In this document: piece by piece, positions 10,141 to 18,234 of the stretch
Position numbering within the stretch: the stretch's first letter is position 1
Layout of the letters: the number at the start of each line of letters is the position of its first letter
DNA from: AC-32 sp963755635
GTDB lineage: Bacteria; Actinomycetota; Thermoleophilia; Gaiellales; Gaiellaceae
Reading direction: 5' to 3'
Length of the DNA: 64,000 nt
Assembly: GCA_963755635.1 (NCBI GenBank)
Contig: CAVWKS010000036.1
Coordinates: 372,001-436,000 of the forward strand
Made by a program: the position numbers and the translations under genes
Notes under the pieces: generated by a model
What the model saw: only the letters and a program-made list of their open reading frames with translations
What the model was told of the DNA's origin: nothing
Databases searched by the model: none

Positions 10141-11087
10141 TCTTCACCCAGGATAGCAACGGCCGTCTGGGTGGCCACGTTGCCGCCCGAGACGACCGCG
10201 ACGACGGTTTCGCCGGGCTCGAGCTCGATCTTGCCGGCGAGGAGGGCGGCCGCCGCGGCGGCTCCGGCGGGCTCGGCGGCCAGCTTCGCGCGCTCGTAGA
10301 GGAAGCGGAAGCCGTCCTTCAGCTCGTCCTCGGTCAGCAGGACGACCTGCTCGACGCGTTCCCGGCAGACGGCGAGGCAGTGCTCCCCCGCGAACGGCGC
10401 GGACAGCCCGTCGGCGATCGACTTCGGCTGAACGGGGACGGGCTTGCCGGCCTGGAGCGCCGCGTGGAGCGCGGGTGAGAGCTCCGGCTCGACGCCGATC
10501 ACGCGGCGACCTTCGGCCGCGGTTGCGATACCGGAGATGAGGCCGCCGCCCCCGACGGGGACGACGAGCGTCGTCGCCTCGGGCACGTCCTCGACGATCT
10601 CGAGGCCGACGGTTCCCTGGCCGGCGATCGTCAGCGGATGGTCGAACGGGTGCACGAGCGTGCGGCCGCTTTCTTGTTCTAGCTCTGCGAGCCGCCCAAA
10701 GGCCTCCGTAGGGTCGTGCGACTCGAGGTCGACCTGCGCGCCGTAGCCTCGCGTGGCCGCGATCTTCGCCTCGCTCGCGCCCTGCCACATGACGAGCAGC
10801 GCGTCGATGCCCTCGGCCGCTGCGCCCCAGGCGAGTGCCTGCGCATGGTTGCCGGCAGAGATCGAGATCACGCCGCGCTCGCGCTCTTCTGCGGTGAGGG
10901 CCTCGAGGTTTGTCAGAACGCCGCGCGGCTTGAACGAGCCGGTCTTCTGGAAGAGCTCGGCCTTGAGGAAAACGCGGTCGCCGATTCGCTCCCCGAGCGC
11001 GGCGGAGCTGAACGTCGGCGTCCGGTGCAGCCTCCCGCCGATCGCCTCGCGCGCGCGTTGGACATCGTCGAGCGAGACCATGTGCAC
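10137..11087 (-). CDS. Threonine/serine dehydratase, short PLP form
   Basis: Fold-type II PLP enzyme converting threonine or serine to a 2-oxoacid plus ammonia. Lys53 in TGSFKPRG is the Schiff-base lysine; the phosphate-binding VPVGGGGLISG and the late VAVVSGGNVA are present. At 316 residues it lacks the C-terminal ACT regulatory domain of biosynthetic IlvA, so a catabolic or serine-racemase-like role is possible. The start is GTG 11087 or ATG 11081. It is coupled to rpmE by an ATGA overlap, an unusual partner. A second, separate enzyme of this fold is at 54512-55460. Confidence 0.82.
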   Translation of the reverse strand: MHMVSLDDVQRAREAIGGRLHRTPTFSSAALGERIGDRVFLKAELFQKTGSFKPRGVLTNLEALTAEERERGVISISAGNHAQALAWGAAAEGIDALLVMWQGASEAKIAATRGYGAQVDLESHDPTEAFGRLAELEQESGRTLVHPFDHPLTIAGQGTVGLEIVEDVPEATTLVVPVGGGGLISGIATAAEGRRVIGVEPELSPALHAALQAGKPVPVQPKSIADGLSAPFAGEHCLAVCRERVEQVVLLTEDELKDGFRFLYERAKLAAEPAGAAAAAALLAGKIELEPGETVVAVVSGGNVATQTAVAILGEE

Positions 11088-11109
11088 CGATCGTCACACG
11101 ATCGTCACG
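11088..11109. repeat. Tandem 11-bp direct repeat upstream of the dehydratase
   Basis: CGATCGTCACA (11088-11098) is followed directly by CGATCGTCACG (11099-11109), adjacent to the dehydratase start codon. An inverted repeat TGACGGT / ACCGTCA follows at 11127-11133 and 11143-11149. The spacing of about one helical turn fits a regulator site, but no regulator can be named. The rest of 11088-11206 holds only the hairpin at 11178. Confidence 0.45.
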
Positions 11110-11177
11110 AAGCCGTCGCAGACACGTGACGGTTTCCCGGCTACCGTCAACGCCGGGTGGCGGGTGGACGGAGTCCT

Positions 11178-11199
11178 CCCCACCCAATGAAGGGTGGGG
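11178..11199 (-). terminator. Hairpin downstream of the ETF-QO gene
   Basis: A perfect 8-bp stem CCCCACCC / GGGTGGGG with a 6-base loop, 8 bases beyond the ETF-QO stop. There is no U-tract on the minus strand, so it may act as a stability element or Rho-assisted end rather than a canonical intrinsic terminator. Confidence 0.5.
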
Positions 11200-11206
11200 T
11201 GCGCTT

Positions 11207-12883
11207 TCAGGTGAGGGTGTACTCCGGGCCGGAGCCGCCCTCGGGTGGCGTCAGGCGGCCGCCCTTGGCCGTGATCGCGCCGCACTGGACGCAGTTCGAC
11301 GCCGTCACCTCCACCCCGCCCTCGACCGCCTCGTAGACCTGCGCCGGGCACATGTGCTCCCACAGCTCCGCAAGCTCCTTCGGCACATCCGTCCGCACGC
11401 GGATGTGGTTGGGCGCGTCGTCACGAGTCTTGTTGCCGCTCAGGAAGACCGACGAGAGCTTGTCGAACGTGAGCTTGCCGTCGGCCGCCGGGTACGACGC
11501 CGCGCGGCCTGTCGTGAAGACCTCCTGCTCGACGTCCGGCTCGGTCCGAGCGTTGCCCGGCGGGAACGCGCCGCGCGTCGCCGTCATCGCGCCCGCCAGC
11601 GCACCGCCGAGCCAGAAGCCGCGCCCGAACGCCTGCCGCATGTTGCGGACGCGCCGCAGGTCCTCCCAGATGAAGCTCTCGCGCAGCGCCGCGTCGTAGC
11701 CGTCGAGCGCCCCCGGCCGGCCTGGCGTCTCCCCGGGCTGCATGGCCTCGAACGCGGCCTCGGCCGCGAGGCGCCCCGACTCGATCGCGTAGTGGATCCC
11801 CTTCAGCGCCGGCACGTTCACGAGGCCCGCGCCGTCGCCGCAGATCAAAAGACCGGGCGCCGACAAGCGCCGCGGCAGCGAGAGAAACCCGCCCTCGGGG
11901 ATCGTCTTCGCGCCCCACGCGATCCGCTCGCCGCCCTCGAGGATCTTCCGGACGAGCGGATGCGTCTTCAGCTCCTGCAGCAGGTCGTGCACCGAGAGCT
12001 CGGCGTCGCGGTAGTCGAGCCCGACGACCATCCCGACGGTGACCATGTCGTCGCCCATCGGGTAGATGAAGGAGCCGCCGAACTCGCGGTACTTCGCGCC
12101 CGCGCGCAGCGGCCAGCCCATCGTGTGGATCACGCGGTCGAGCGGCTTCGCAACCCGCCAGACCTCCTTGACCCCGAGCGCCCAGACCTGCGGGCTCTCG
12201 CCCTCCAGCGCCAGCCGCCCCAGCGCGACGCCAGTCAGGTGCCCCTGCGTCCCTTCGGCGAGGACCGTCACGCGAGCGAGCACGTCCGAGCCGGGCTCGA
12301 AGTTCGCAAGCTCCGCCCCGTCCCGACCGCGGCCGCGGTCGCCGGTGCGCACGCCGCGCACACGCCCGTCGGTGACGAGCAGCTTGGCGGCCGTCGTCTC
12401 GGGCAGGATCGTCGCCCCGCCCTCCTCCGCGCGCTCGCCGAGCCAGCGGCCGAGCTGCGACAGGGACGCGACGAAGTTGCCGTGGTTCCGCATTGTCGGC
12501 GGCGCCGGGATCCGCATCGCCCGCCCGCTCGTCAGGAGGTAGACCGACTCGTGCTCGACCCGCCCGTAGAAGGGCATCTCCGAGGTCTTCGCGCGCCCCT
12601 TGAAGAGCGTGCGCAGCGAGCGCGGGTTCACCACCGCGCCGGAGAGCAGGTGCGAGCCCGGCTGCTTGCCCTTCTCGAGCACCGCCACCGGCACGTCGCC
12701 GAGCCGCTCGGCGAGCTCCGGCGCCCCTTCCAGCAGCTGGCCGAGCCGGATCGCGCAGGCGAGCCCCGCAGGACCGGCGCCGACGACCAGGACGCCAACC
12801 TCGATTCGCTCGTCCTCGGGATCGCTCGGCGCGGCGACAAACTCGCCGGGGTCGAACGGCGGCGGGTAGTCGGCGGGTTTCAC
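11207..12883 (-). CDS. Electron transfer flavoprotein-quinone oxidoreductase
   Basis: Membrane-associated FAD/4Fe-4S enzyme passing electrons from ETF to the quinone pool. The 558-residue protein has the FAD motif VGAGPAGLACAIRLG near residues 32-46, SHLLSGAVVNPRSL, and ICGDGAGLVNVPALKGIHYA. In the C-terminal ferredoxin-like region CPAQVYE is followed by NCVQCGAITAKGG: the family pattern is CxxCxxC, but the third cysteine position is Ile, leaving three candidate cluster cysteines. GTG 12883 overlaps the etfA stop (GTGA), making an etfB-etfA-ETFQO operon. Function is assigned by family and context; cluster integrity is uncertain. Confidence 0.88.
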   Translation of the reverse strand: MKPADYPPPFDPGEFVAAPSDPEDERIEVGVLVVGAGPAGLACAIRLGQLLEGAPELAERLGDVPVAVLEKGKQPGSHLLSGAVVNPRSLRTLFKGRAKTSEMPFYGRVEHESVYLLTSGRAMRIPAPPTMRNHGNFVASLSQLGRWLGERAEEGGATILPETTAAKLLVTDGRVRGVRTGDRGRGRDGAELANFEPGSDVLARVTVLAEGTQGHLTGVALGRLALEGESPQVWALGVKEVWRVAKPLDRVIHTMGWPLRAGAKYREFGGSFIYPMGDDMVTVGMVVGLDYRDAELSVHDLLQELKTHPLVRKILEGGERIAWGAKTIPEGGFLSLPRRLSAPGLLICGDGAGLVNVPALKGIHYAIESGRLAAEAAFEAMQPGETPGRPGALDGYDAALRESFIWEDLRRVRNMRQAFGRGFWLGGALAGAMTATRGAFPPGNARTEPDVEQEVFTTGRAASYPAADGKLTFDKLSSVFLSGNKTRDDAPNHIRVRTDVPKELAELWEHMCPAQVYEAVEGGVEVTASNCVQCGAITAKGGRLTPPEGGSGPEYTLT

Positions 12884-13842
12884 GCGGCCTTGCGCTGCCT
12901 GACGAGCTCGGTCAGCTTCGGGACGATCTCGTGCAGGTCGCCGACGACGCCGAAGTCGGCGTACTCGAAGATCGGCGCGTTCGGGTCTTTGTTGATCGCG
13001 ACGATCACGTTCGAGCCCTGCATCCCGACCTTGTGCTGGATCGCGCCGGAGATGCCGCACGCGATGTAGAGCTTCGGCGAGACCGTCTTGCCGGTCTGCC
13101 CGACCTGCGCGGCGTACGGGTACCAGCCCGCGTCGACCACGGCCCGCGTCGCCGCGACCGCGCCGCCGAGCGCCTTGGCGAGCTCCTCGACGAGCGCGAA
13201 GTTCTCGGGCGAGCCGAGCCCGCGGCCGCCGGCGACGACGACGTCGGCGTCCTCGATCGAGGGGCCTTCGCTCTCCTCGTGCGCCTGCTCGAGCATCGCC
13301 GCGGCCAGCGAGAAGTCCTGCAGGCGCGACTCGAACTTCTCGACCTCCGCCGAGCCGCCGCTCTCGGCGGGCTCGAACGTGCCCGAGCGGATCAGCGCGA
13401 GCCGGGGCTCGGAGGTCCAGCCGACGTCGGCGTGGACCGAGTCGCCGAGCTCGGGCCGCTTGCCGACGAGCTTGCCGTCCTCGACCGCGAGGTCGGTCAG
13501 GTCCCAGTTCAGGCCCGCATCGAGCCGCGCTGCGAGCCCGGCGGCCACGTCGGCCGAGAGCACGCTCGCAGCGAAGAGCACCGCGTCGAAGCTCTGCTCC
13601 CCGAGCAGCGTCTCCAGCGCGTCGACCCGCGGCTGCGACAGCGGCGCTGCAAGCAGCGGGTCGTCCATCACGTGCACGCGTGCCGCGCCGTAGCGGCCCG
13701 CATCGGCCGCGAGCTCCTCGACGCCCGCGCCGAGCAGGACCGCCTCGACCTCACCGCCGAGCGAGGCCGCCTTCGAGAGGACGCCGAGCGAGTCCTTCTG
13801 GAGCGCGCCTTCGTGGTGCTCGAGGAAGACGAGGAACTTCAC
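12880..13842 (-). CDS. etfA: Electron transfer flavoprotein alpha subunit
   Basis: FAD-binding subunit of the ETF heterodimer accepting electrons from acyl-CoA dehydrogenases. The 320-residue protein shows the alpha-subunit FAD region: VVAGGRGLGSPENF, GAVAATRAVVDAGWYP, QVGQTGKTVSPKLYIACGISG and IAINKDPNAPIFEYADFGVVGD. It is coupled on both sides by 4-base overlaps (ATGA with etfB, GTGA with the quinone oxidoreductase). Confidence 0.96.
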   Translation of the reverse strand: MKFLVFLEHHEGALQKDSLGVLSKAASLGGEVEAVLLGAGVEELAADAGRYGAARVHVMDDPLLAAPLSQPRVDALETLLGEQSFDAVLFAASVLSADVAAGLAARLDAGLNWDLTDLAVEDGKLVGKRPELGDSVHADVGWTSEPRLALIRSGTFEPAESGGSAEVEKFESRLQDFSLAAAMLEQAHEESEGPSIEDADVVVAGGRGLGSPENFALVEELAKALGGAVAATRAVVDAGWYPYAAQVGQTGKTVSPKLYIACGISGAIQHKVGMQGSNVIVAINKDPNAPIFEYADFGVVGDLHEIVPKLTELVRQRKAA

Positions 13843-14615
13843 AGCGCCTTCTTCTCGAGCAGGAACTGGACGATCTTCTCCGCAGCGGAGCCGTCGTCTT
13901 CGATCTTGACCGTGTCGCCGCGCGCGGGCGGGTCGCCGAGGGCGTAGACCTCCGTCCGAGAGCCCGCCTCGCCGGCGTCTCCCGCGTCGACGCCGAGGTC
14001 GGCGAGCGAGAGCGTCTCCTGCGGCTTCTTCTTCGCGCCCATGATCCCCTTGAGCGACGGGTAGCGCGGCTCGTTGATCGCGTCCGACACGGCGATCACG
14101 GCCGGGAGCGGGGCCTCGAGCACGTCGTAGCCGTACTCCGTCTGCCGCTTACCCCGCACCTTTCCGTTCTCGCGCGTGAGCTCGGCGACCTGCGAGATCA
14201 ACGGGCGCTGCAGCCGGTCGGCGACCGCGGCCCAGAGCACCGCGCCGTCGGAGTCGCCCGCCTGCTGGCCGAACAGCACCAGCTCGGCGTTCTCGCGCTC
14301 GAGCGCCGCGGCGAGCACCCTGCTCGTCGCGACGAGATCCGAGCCGGCCGCCGCCTCGTCCGAGACGAGCACCACCCGGTCGGCGCCCATCGCGAGCGCC
14401 TTGCGCATCGCCTCGAGCCCGCGCTCGGGCCCGAGCGAGACGATCACGACCTCCTCGACGTCGGAGCCGGCCTCCTTCAGCTTCAAGGCCTCCTCGACGG
14501 CGTTCACGTCGAAGGCGTTCAGGGTGCCTTCGCCGGAGCGGTCGAGCCGCTTGCTCTGCGGATCGAGCCGCAGCTGCCCGTCGGGGACGACCTTGACGCA
14601 GACCGCGATCTTCAT
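13839..14615 (-). CDS. etfB: Electron transfer flavoprotein beta subunit
   Basis: AMP-binding ETF subunit, 258 residues, beginning MKIAVCVKVVPDGQLRLDP. The beta signature LFGQQAGDSDGAVLWAAVAD and AISDAINEPRYPSLKGIM-type segment (here AVSDAINEPRYPSLKGIMGAKKK) are present. TAGCAT (14626-14631) lies 10 nt before the ATG, so the etf operon probably begins here with a very short leader. It leads etfB-etfA-ETFQO. Confidence 0.95.
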   Translation of the reverse strand: MKIAVCVKVVPDGQLRLDPQSKRLDRSGEGTLNAFDVNAVEEALKLKEAGSDVEEVVIVSLGPERGLEAMRKALAMGADRVVLVSDEAAAGSDLVATSRVLAAALERENAELVLFGQQAGDSDGAVLWAAVADRLQRPLISQVAELTRENGKVRGKRQTEYGYDVLEAPLPAVIAVSDAINEPRYPSLKGIMGAKKKPQETLSLADLGVDAGDAGEAGSRTEVYALGDPPARGDTVKIEDDGSAAEKIVQFLLEKKAL

Positions 14616-14672
14616 TGCGGCGCCGATGCTACAAGCGGAACCCTCTGCTAGGGTCCGGCCCTTCGGCCGCCC

Positions 14673-15575
14673 GTGATCTCTCTCCGGACGACAGCCCGAG
14701 GAACCCTCGCTCTCGCGCTCGCCCTCCTCGTGACCCTCGTGGTCGGGAAGGCCGCCGCGGGGTCGAAGCAACCGCCGGACACGATCGTGTTCCCGGTTCT
14801 CGGCCCGACCGTCTACATCGACGACTTCGGCCAGCCGCGCCGAGGTGGGCCGCACCAGGGGATCGACATCCTCGCGCCAAAGCACGCGCTCGCGCTCGCC
14901 GCCGAGCCGGGGAAGATCAAGTTCTGGACGCGCTCCGCCACCGCCGGCTGCATGCTCTACCTCTACGGCGCGAGCGGCACGACCTACTACTACATCCACC
15001 TCAACAACGACCGCACGAAGGGCAACGACAACCGCGGCAAGTGCGTCGCCGGGACCGCGTACGCAAAGGGCCTGAAGAGCGGCGCCAAGGTCACGGCCGG
15101 GCAGGTTGTCGGCTACGTCGGCGACTCCGGAGACGCGAACGGCATCCACCCGCACCTCCACTTCGAGCTGCACCCGAACGGCGGGCGCGCGGTCGACCCG
15201 TACCGCTGGCTGCAGTCCGGCCAGCACCTGCTCTTCGCCGCGCCGCGAGGGATGCCGTTCACCCTTGAGCTGCGCGGCAAGGTCGTCTCGACGAATACCG
15301 ACACGGTTCACATCAAGGCCACGAGCGTCGCGGCGTTCCCGCTCGGCCAGCGGCAGTCGCAGCTCAAGCGGAATCTCCTGATCGAGGTGCCGGCGTCCGC
15401 GACGGTTCAGACCGTCACGAAGTGGGGCGCGCCCGGGACTCCGGCAGCACTCTCCGACGCCCGGCCGGGCCAGCCGGTCGATCTCTGGACGACGGCCGCG
15501 CCGGCCACCATGAAGGCAGAGCGCGGCGACGACATGGCGCTGAACGCGTCGCTCGTCTCGCTGCTTTCGCGCTAG
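14673..15575 (+). CDS. Secreted M23-family metallopeptidase
   Basis: A 300-residue exported protein with a signal-like N-terminus (hydrophobic about residues 10-29). The M23/lysostaphin zinc motifs are intact: GPHQGID (His61, Asp65) and HLHFEL (His161, His163). Such enzymes cut peptidoglycan cross-links. The last 110 or so residues form a separate beta-rich part without recognised motifs. GTG at 14673 is the predicted start. It is divergent from the etf operon. A role in wall remodelling is inferred; the cleavage site is unknown. Confidence 0.85.
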   Translation: MISLRTTARGTLALALALLVTLVVGKAAAGSKQPPDTIVFPVLGPTVYIDDFGQPRRGGPHQGIDILAPKHALALAAEPGKIKFWTRSATAGCMLYLYGASGTTYYYIHLNNDRTKGNDNRGKCVAGTAYAKGLKSGAKVTAGQVVGYVGDSGDANGIHPHLHFELHPNGGRAVDPYRWLQSGQHLLFAAPRGMPFTLELRGKVVSTNTDTVHIKATSVAAFPLGQRQSQLKRNLLIEVPASATVQTVTKWGAPGTPAALSDARPGQPVDLWTTAAPATMKAERGDDMALNASLVSLLSR

Positions 15576-16339
15576 CGCCCGACGAACTTCGGCTCGCGCT
15601 TCTCGGCGAAGGCCGTGAGCCCTTCGCGCGCGTCCTCGCTGCCGAAGAGGCCGCCGAACTCGTCGGCCTCGCGCTGCAGGTTCTGGGCGTGGTCGCCCTG
15701 GAGCGAGTGGTTGAGCGCCCGCTTGGCGGCGGCGAGCGCGAGCGGGCTCTTCGAGGCGAGCAGCTCAGCAACCTCGCGCGCCTTGTCGATAGCGGGGTCA
15801 TGGATGCCGTTCACGAGCCCCAGCCGCAGCGCCTCCTCGGCATCCACCAGCCGGCCGGTCAGGATCAGCTCCTTCGCGAAGCCGAGGCCACAGACGCGCG
15901 CGAGCCGCTGCGTGCCGCCCCAGCCCGGGATGATCCCGAGGTTGATCTCCGGCTGGCCGAGCTTGGCCCGCGTCCCGGCGTAGCGGAGGTCGCAGGCGAG
16001 CGCGAGCTCGCAGCCGCCGCCGAGCGCGAACCCTTCGATCGCGGCGATCGTGGGCTTCGACATAGTCTCGAGCAGCTGCCCGGCGCGGTGGCCGAGCTCG
16101 CCCCACTCGGTCGCCTCCTCGACGCCGAGGCCGCTCATGTACTTGATGTCGGCGCCGGCGACGAACGCCTTGCCGCCCGCGCCGGCCACGATCACGACCC
16201 CCACCGCCTCGTCGGCGGCCAGCTCTTCCAGAGAGTCGCGCAGCTCTTCGAGCGTCTGCCGGTCGAGCGCGTTCATCGCCTCCGGCCGGTCGACCGTGAG
16301 GGTCGCGATCGGGCCGTCGCGCTCGACCGAGATGCTCAG
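15572..16339 (-). CDS. Enoyl-CoA hydratase/isomerase, probable CTG start
   Basis: Crotonase-fold enzyme of acyl-CoA degradation, 255 residues. GADIKYMSGLGVEEATEW and the oxyanion-hole region AAIEGFALGGGCELALACDLRYA are present, with GWGGTQRLARVCG and the C-terminus FAEKREPKFVGR. The first ATG (16276) would remove the first beta-strands; the conserved N-terminus LSISVERDGPIATLTVDRPE lies upstream in frame and begins with CTG at 16339. That CTG forms a CTGA overlap with the stop of the B12-subunit gene, just like the ATGA/GTGA overlaps elsewhere. Probably co-translated with the mutase small subunit. Confidence 0.87.
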   Translation of the reverse strand: MSISVERDGPIATLTVDRPEAMNALDRQTLEELRDSLEELAADEAVGVVIVAGAGGKAFVAGADIKYMSGLGVEEATEWGELGHRAGQLLETMSKPTIAAIEGFALGGGCELALACDLRYAGTRAKLGQPEINLGIIPGWGGTQRLARVCGLGFAKELILTGRLVDAEEALRLGLVNGIHDPAIDKAREVAELLASKSPLALAAAKRALNHSLQGDHAQNLQREADEFGGLFGSEDAREGLTAFAEKREPKFVGR

Positions 16340-16731
16340 GCCGGGACCTTCTCGCGCAGGAACTCGACGATCTCCGCCGTAGGAGCCCCCGGCGTGAAGA
16401 CCGCCGCGACACCCTGCCGCTCGAGCTCGGCCGCGTCCTCGGCCGGGATCGTCCCGCCGAGTACGACGAGCACGTCCTCGGCGCCGTTCTCGCGCAGGCC
16501 CTCGAGGATCCGCGGGACGAGCGTCATGTGCGCGCCGGACAGGATCGAGACCCCGACGGCGTCGGCGTCTTCCTGGATCGCCGTCTCGACGATCTGCTCA
16601 GGCGTCTGATGCAGACCGGTGTAGATGACCTCCATCCCCGCGTCACGCAGCGCGCGTGCAATGATCTTCGCCCCCCGGTCGTGACCATCGAGACCGGGTT
16701 TTGCTATGACGACACGGATCTTGGCGGGCAC
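16336..16731 (-). CDS. icmB: Small B12-binding subunit of acyl-CoA mutase (IcmB-like)
   Basis: A 131-residue cobalamin-binding domain beginning VPAKIRVVIAKPGLDGHDRG. It has the DxHxxG lower-ligand motif (DGHDRG), LSGAHMTLVPRI-type SxL (SILSG) and the GG motif VVLGGTIP. Free-standing size matches the small subunits of isobutyryl-CoA or archaeal-type methylmalonyl-CoA mutases. The large-subunit gene is 2 kb upstream (18915-20576) and carries isobutyryl-CoA mutase residues. TATACT (16738-16743) is 6 nt before the GTG, implying leaderless expression with the enoyl-CoA hydratase gene. Confidence 0.85.
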   Translation of the reverse strand: MPAKIRVVIAKPGLDGHDRGAKIIARALRDAGMEVIYTGLHQTPEQIVETAIQEDADAVGVSILSGAHMTLVPRILEGLRENGAEDVLVVLGGTIPAEDAAELERQGVAAVFTPGAPTAEIVEFLREKVPA

Positions 16732-16737
16732 GAGCTG

Positions 16738-16745
16738 AGTATATG
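16738..16745. promoter_or_regulatory. -10 box in 11-bp divergent gap, icmB / MBL gene
   Basis: Minus-strand TATACT (16743-16738) is 6 nt before the icmB GTG at 16731. On plus, TATATG (16740-16745) overlaps the metallohydrolase ATG at 16743, so that gene may instead begin at GTG 16749. The start codons are only 11 bases apart. Confidence 0.4.
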
Positions 16746-17477
16746 AGCGTGAATCTCAAAATCGTCGGCTGCTCGCCGGCGTGGCCGAACCCTGGCGGCG
16801 CGCAGTCGGGCTACCTGCTCGAAGGGCCTGGCCGGCTGCTGCTGGACTGCGGTCCGGGGGTGCTCGCGAGGCTGCGCGAGAGCGAGAGCTGGCCCACGGT
16901 CGACGCGATCGCGATCACGCACTGGCACCTCGACCACTGGGGCGATCTCGTCCCCTGGGTCTGGGGCGGGACGCTCGGCCCCGGGGTAGACGTCAAGAAG
17001 CCCGAGCTCTGGGTGCCGCCCGAGGGCTCCGAGATGCTGGCGGCGATCGGCGGCCGCCTCGGCCAGCAGCAGATGTTCGAGGAGGCTTTCAATCTGCACG
17101 AGTACATCGATGGCGAGACCTTCGAGGCGGCCGGCTTCCAGGTCACGCCGCTCCGGGTCCTCCACTACGAGCTGCTCGCGTTCGGCTTCAAGGCCTCGGC
17201 GAACGGGACGGTGATCGGCTACTCGGGCGATTCCGGCCCGAACGACAACCTCGCGGAGCTTGCGCGCGGCGCCGACCTGTTCCTCTGCGAGGCGACGCTG
17301 CTCGCTCCCAACCCGGAGGGCGGCACGCGCGGCCATCTCGCTGCGGAGGAGGCGATCGCCGCGTTCGAGGCGGGTGGCGCCAAGCGGCTCCTGCTCACCC
17401 ACCGGCCGTTCGAGCGGCCACTCGAAGACTCCTCACTCGAGCTCGCTCACGACGGGCTCGAGATCGACGTCGGCTAG
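16743..17477 (+). CDS. MBL-fold metallohydrolase
   Basis: A 244-residue metallo-beta-lactamase-fold enzyme. The metal motif HWHLDHWGD (HxHxDH), the aspartate in GYSGDSGPNDN and late His in LLLTHRPF are present. The layout (early GGAQSGYLLE, then Cys-Gly-Pro in LLLDCGPGVLARL) resembles RNase Z-like or PhnP-like hydrolases without indicating a substrate. It is divergent from icmB with 11 bases between start codons and ends 1 base before the next gene on minus. Confidence 0.78.
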   Translation: MSVNLKIVGCSPAWPNPGGAQSGYLLEGPGRLLLDCGPGVLARLRESESWPTVDAIAITHWHLDHWGDLVPWVWGGTLGPGVDVKKPELWVPPEGSEMLAAIGGRLGQQQMFEEAFNLHEYIDGETFEAAGFQVTPLRVLHYELLAFGFKASANGTVIGYSGDSGPNDNLAELARGADLFLCEATLLAPNPEGGTRGHLAAEEAIAAFEAGGAKRLLLTHRPFERPLEDSSLELAHDGLEIDVG

Positions 17478-18203
17478 CTAGTCCCCGCGGGCGTAGGCGC
17501 GATAGACGCGGGCCGCGCGCCAGCGACGCACGCCGAGCACGAGCAGGACCGCCGGGAGCAGCGCGAAGATCGAGAGCGGAGCGAACAGCCAGATCTTCCC
17601 CTCCTGGGTCGCCGGCGGGGTTTTTTCGCCGAAGAGGGCCTTCCGGCTGGACTTGCCGCCGACCCCGCCGCCTTCGGCCGGCGTCGGCAGAAACGAGTCG
17701 ACCAGCCACTCGGTGTGCCTGCCGTGCCGCACGGGATGAAGCGTGACGTCGAAGACCGCAGCGTCGATCTGGTCACGCCTTTTGAACAGCCCCACCTGCA
17801 GATCGACCTCGTCCGAGTAGGAGTAGGAGAGACGCCACCTCGCGAAGATGGCCGGGTACCGGATCACGGGCAGATCGCGGCCGCTGGACCATTCCTTCTT
17901 CGTGTAGCCCTCCTTCATCGCCGGCGTGACCAGGTCCCAGGACTTCGCGATGTCGCGCCGCCTGACCGCGGTCTGGATGAAGGCCATCGCCGTGTGCACG
18001 ACCGTCTGCTTCTTCGGGGCGAACGAGGCCGGCTTCTCGGGCTTGACCAGATCCGCCTTCACGGTCGAGAGGCGCGAGCTCGGCAAGGGCTTCGGGCCGG
18101 GAAAGGCGAGCACGAGCAGGGCGATCCCCAGGCCGACCACGGTCACCCCGCCGATCCAGAGGGCACGGCGCTGGTACTTCGGCGAGGAGAACAGCCGCCT
18201 CAC
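17478..18203 (-). CDS. Membrane protein of unknown function, paralogue A
   Basis: A 241-residue protein I do not recognise. It has an N-terminal TM helix (about 14-33), an extracytoplasmic domain, and a second TM helix (about 207-226) before a basic tail. The central domain shares an alignable core with the next gene: AKSWDLVTPAMKEGYTKKEW and LPVIRYPA here versus ASAWRYTAPSMRQGFTYKQW and LPFQVFPE there. The pattern suggests an NTF2/SnoaL-like exported domain, but that is a guess. TATCCT (18210-18215) is 6 nt before the GTG start, so it is likely leaderless. Confidence 0.65.
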   Translation of the reverse strand: MRRLFSSPKYQRRALWIGGVTVVGLGIALLVLAFPGPKPLPSSRLSTVKADLVKPEKPASFAPKKQTVVHTAMAFIQTAVRRRDIAKSWDLVTPAMKEGYTKKEWSSGRDLPVIRYPAIFARWRLSYSYSDEVDLQVGLFKRRDQIDAAVFDVTLHPVRHGRHTEWLVDSFLPTPAEGGGVGGKSSRKALFGEKTPPATQEGKIWLFAPLSIFALLPAVLLVLGVRRWRAARVYRAYARGD

Positions 18204-18234
18204 GGCTGCAGGATAGCTGGGCTGTCGAGAAGCG

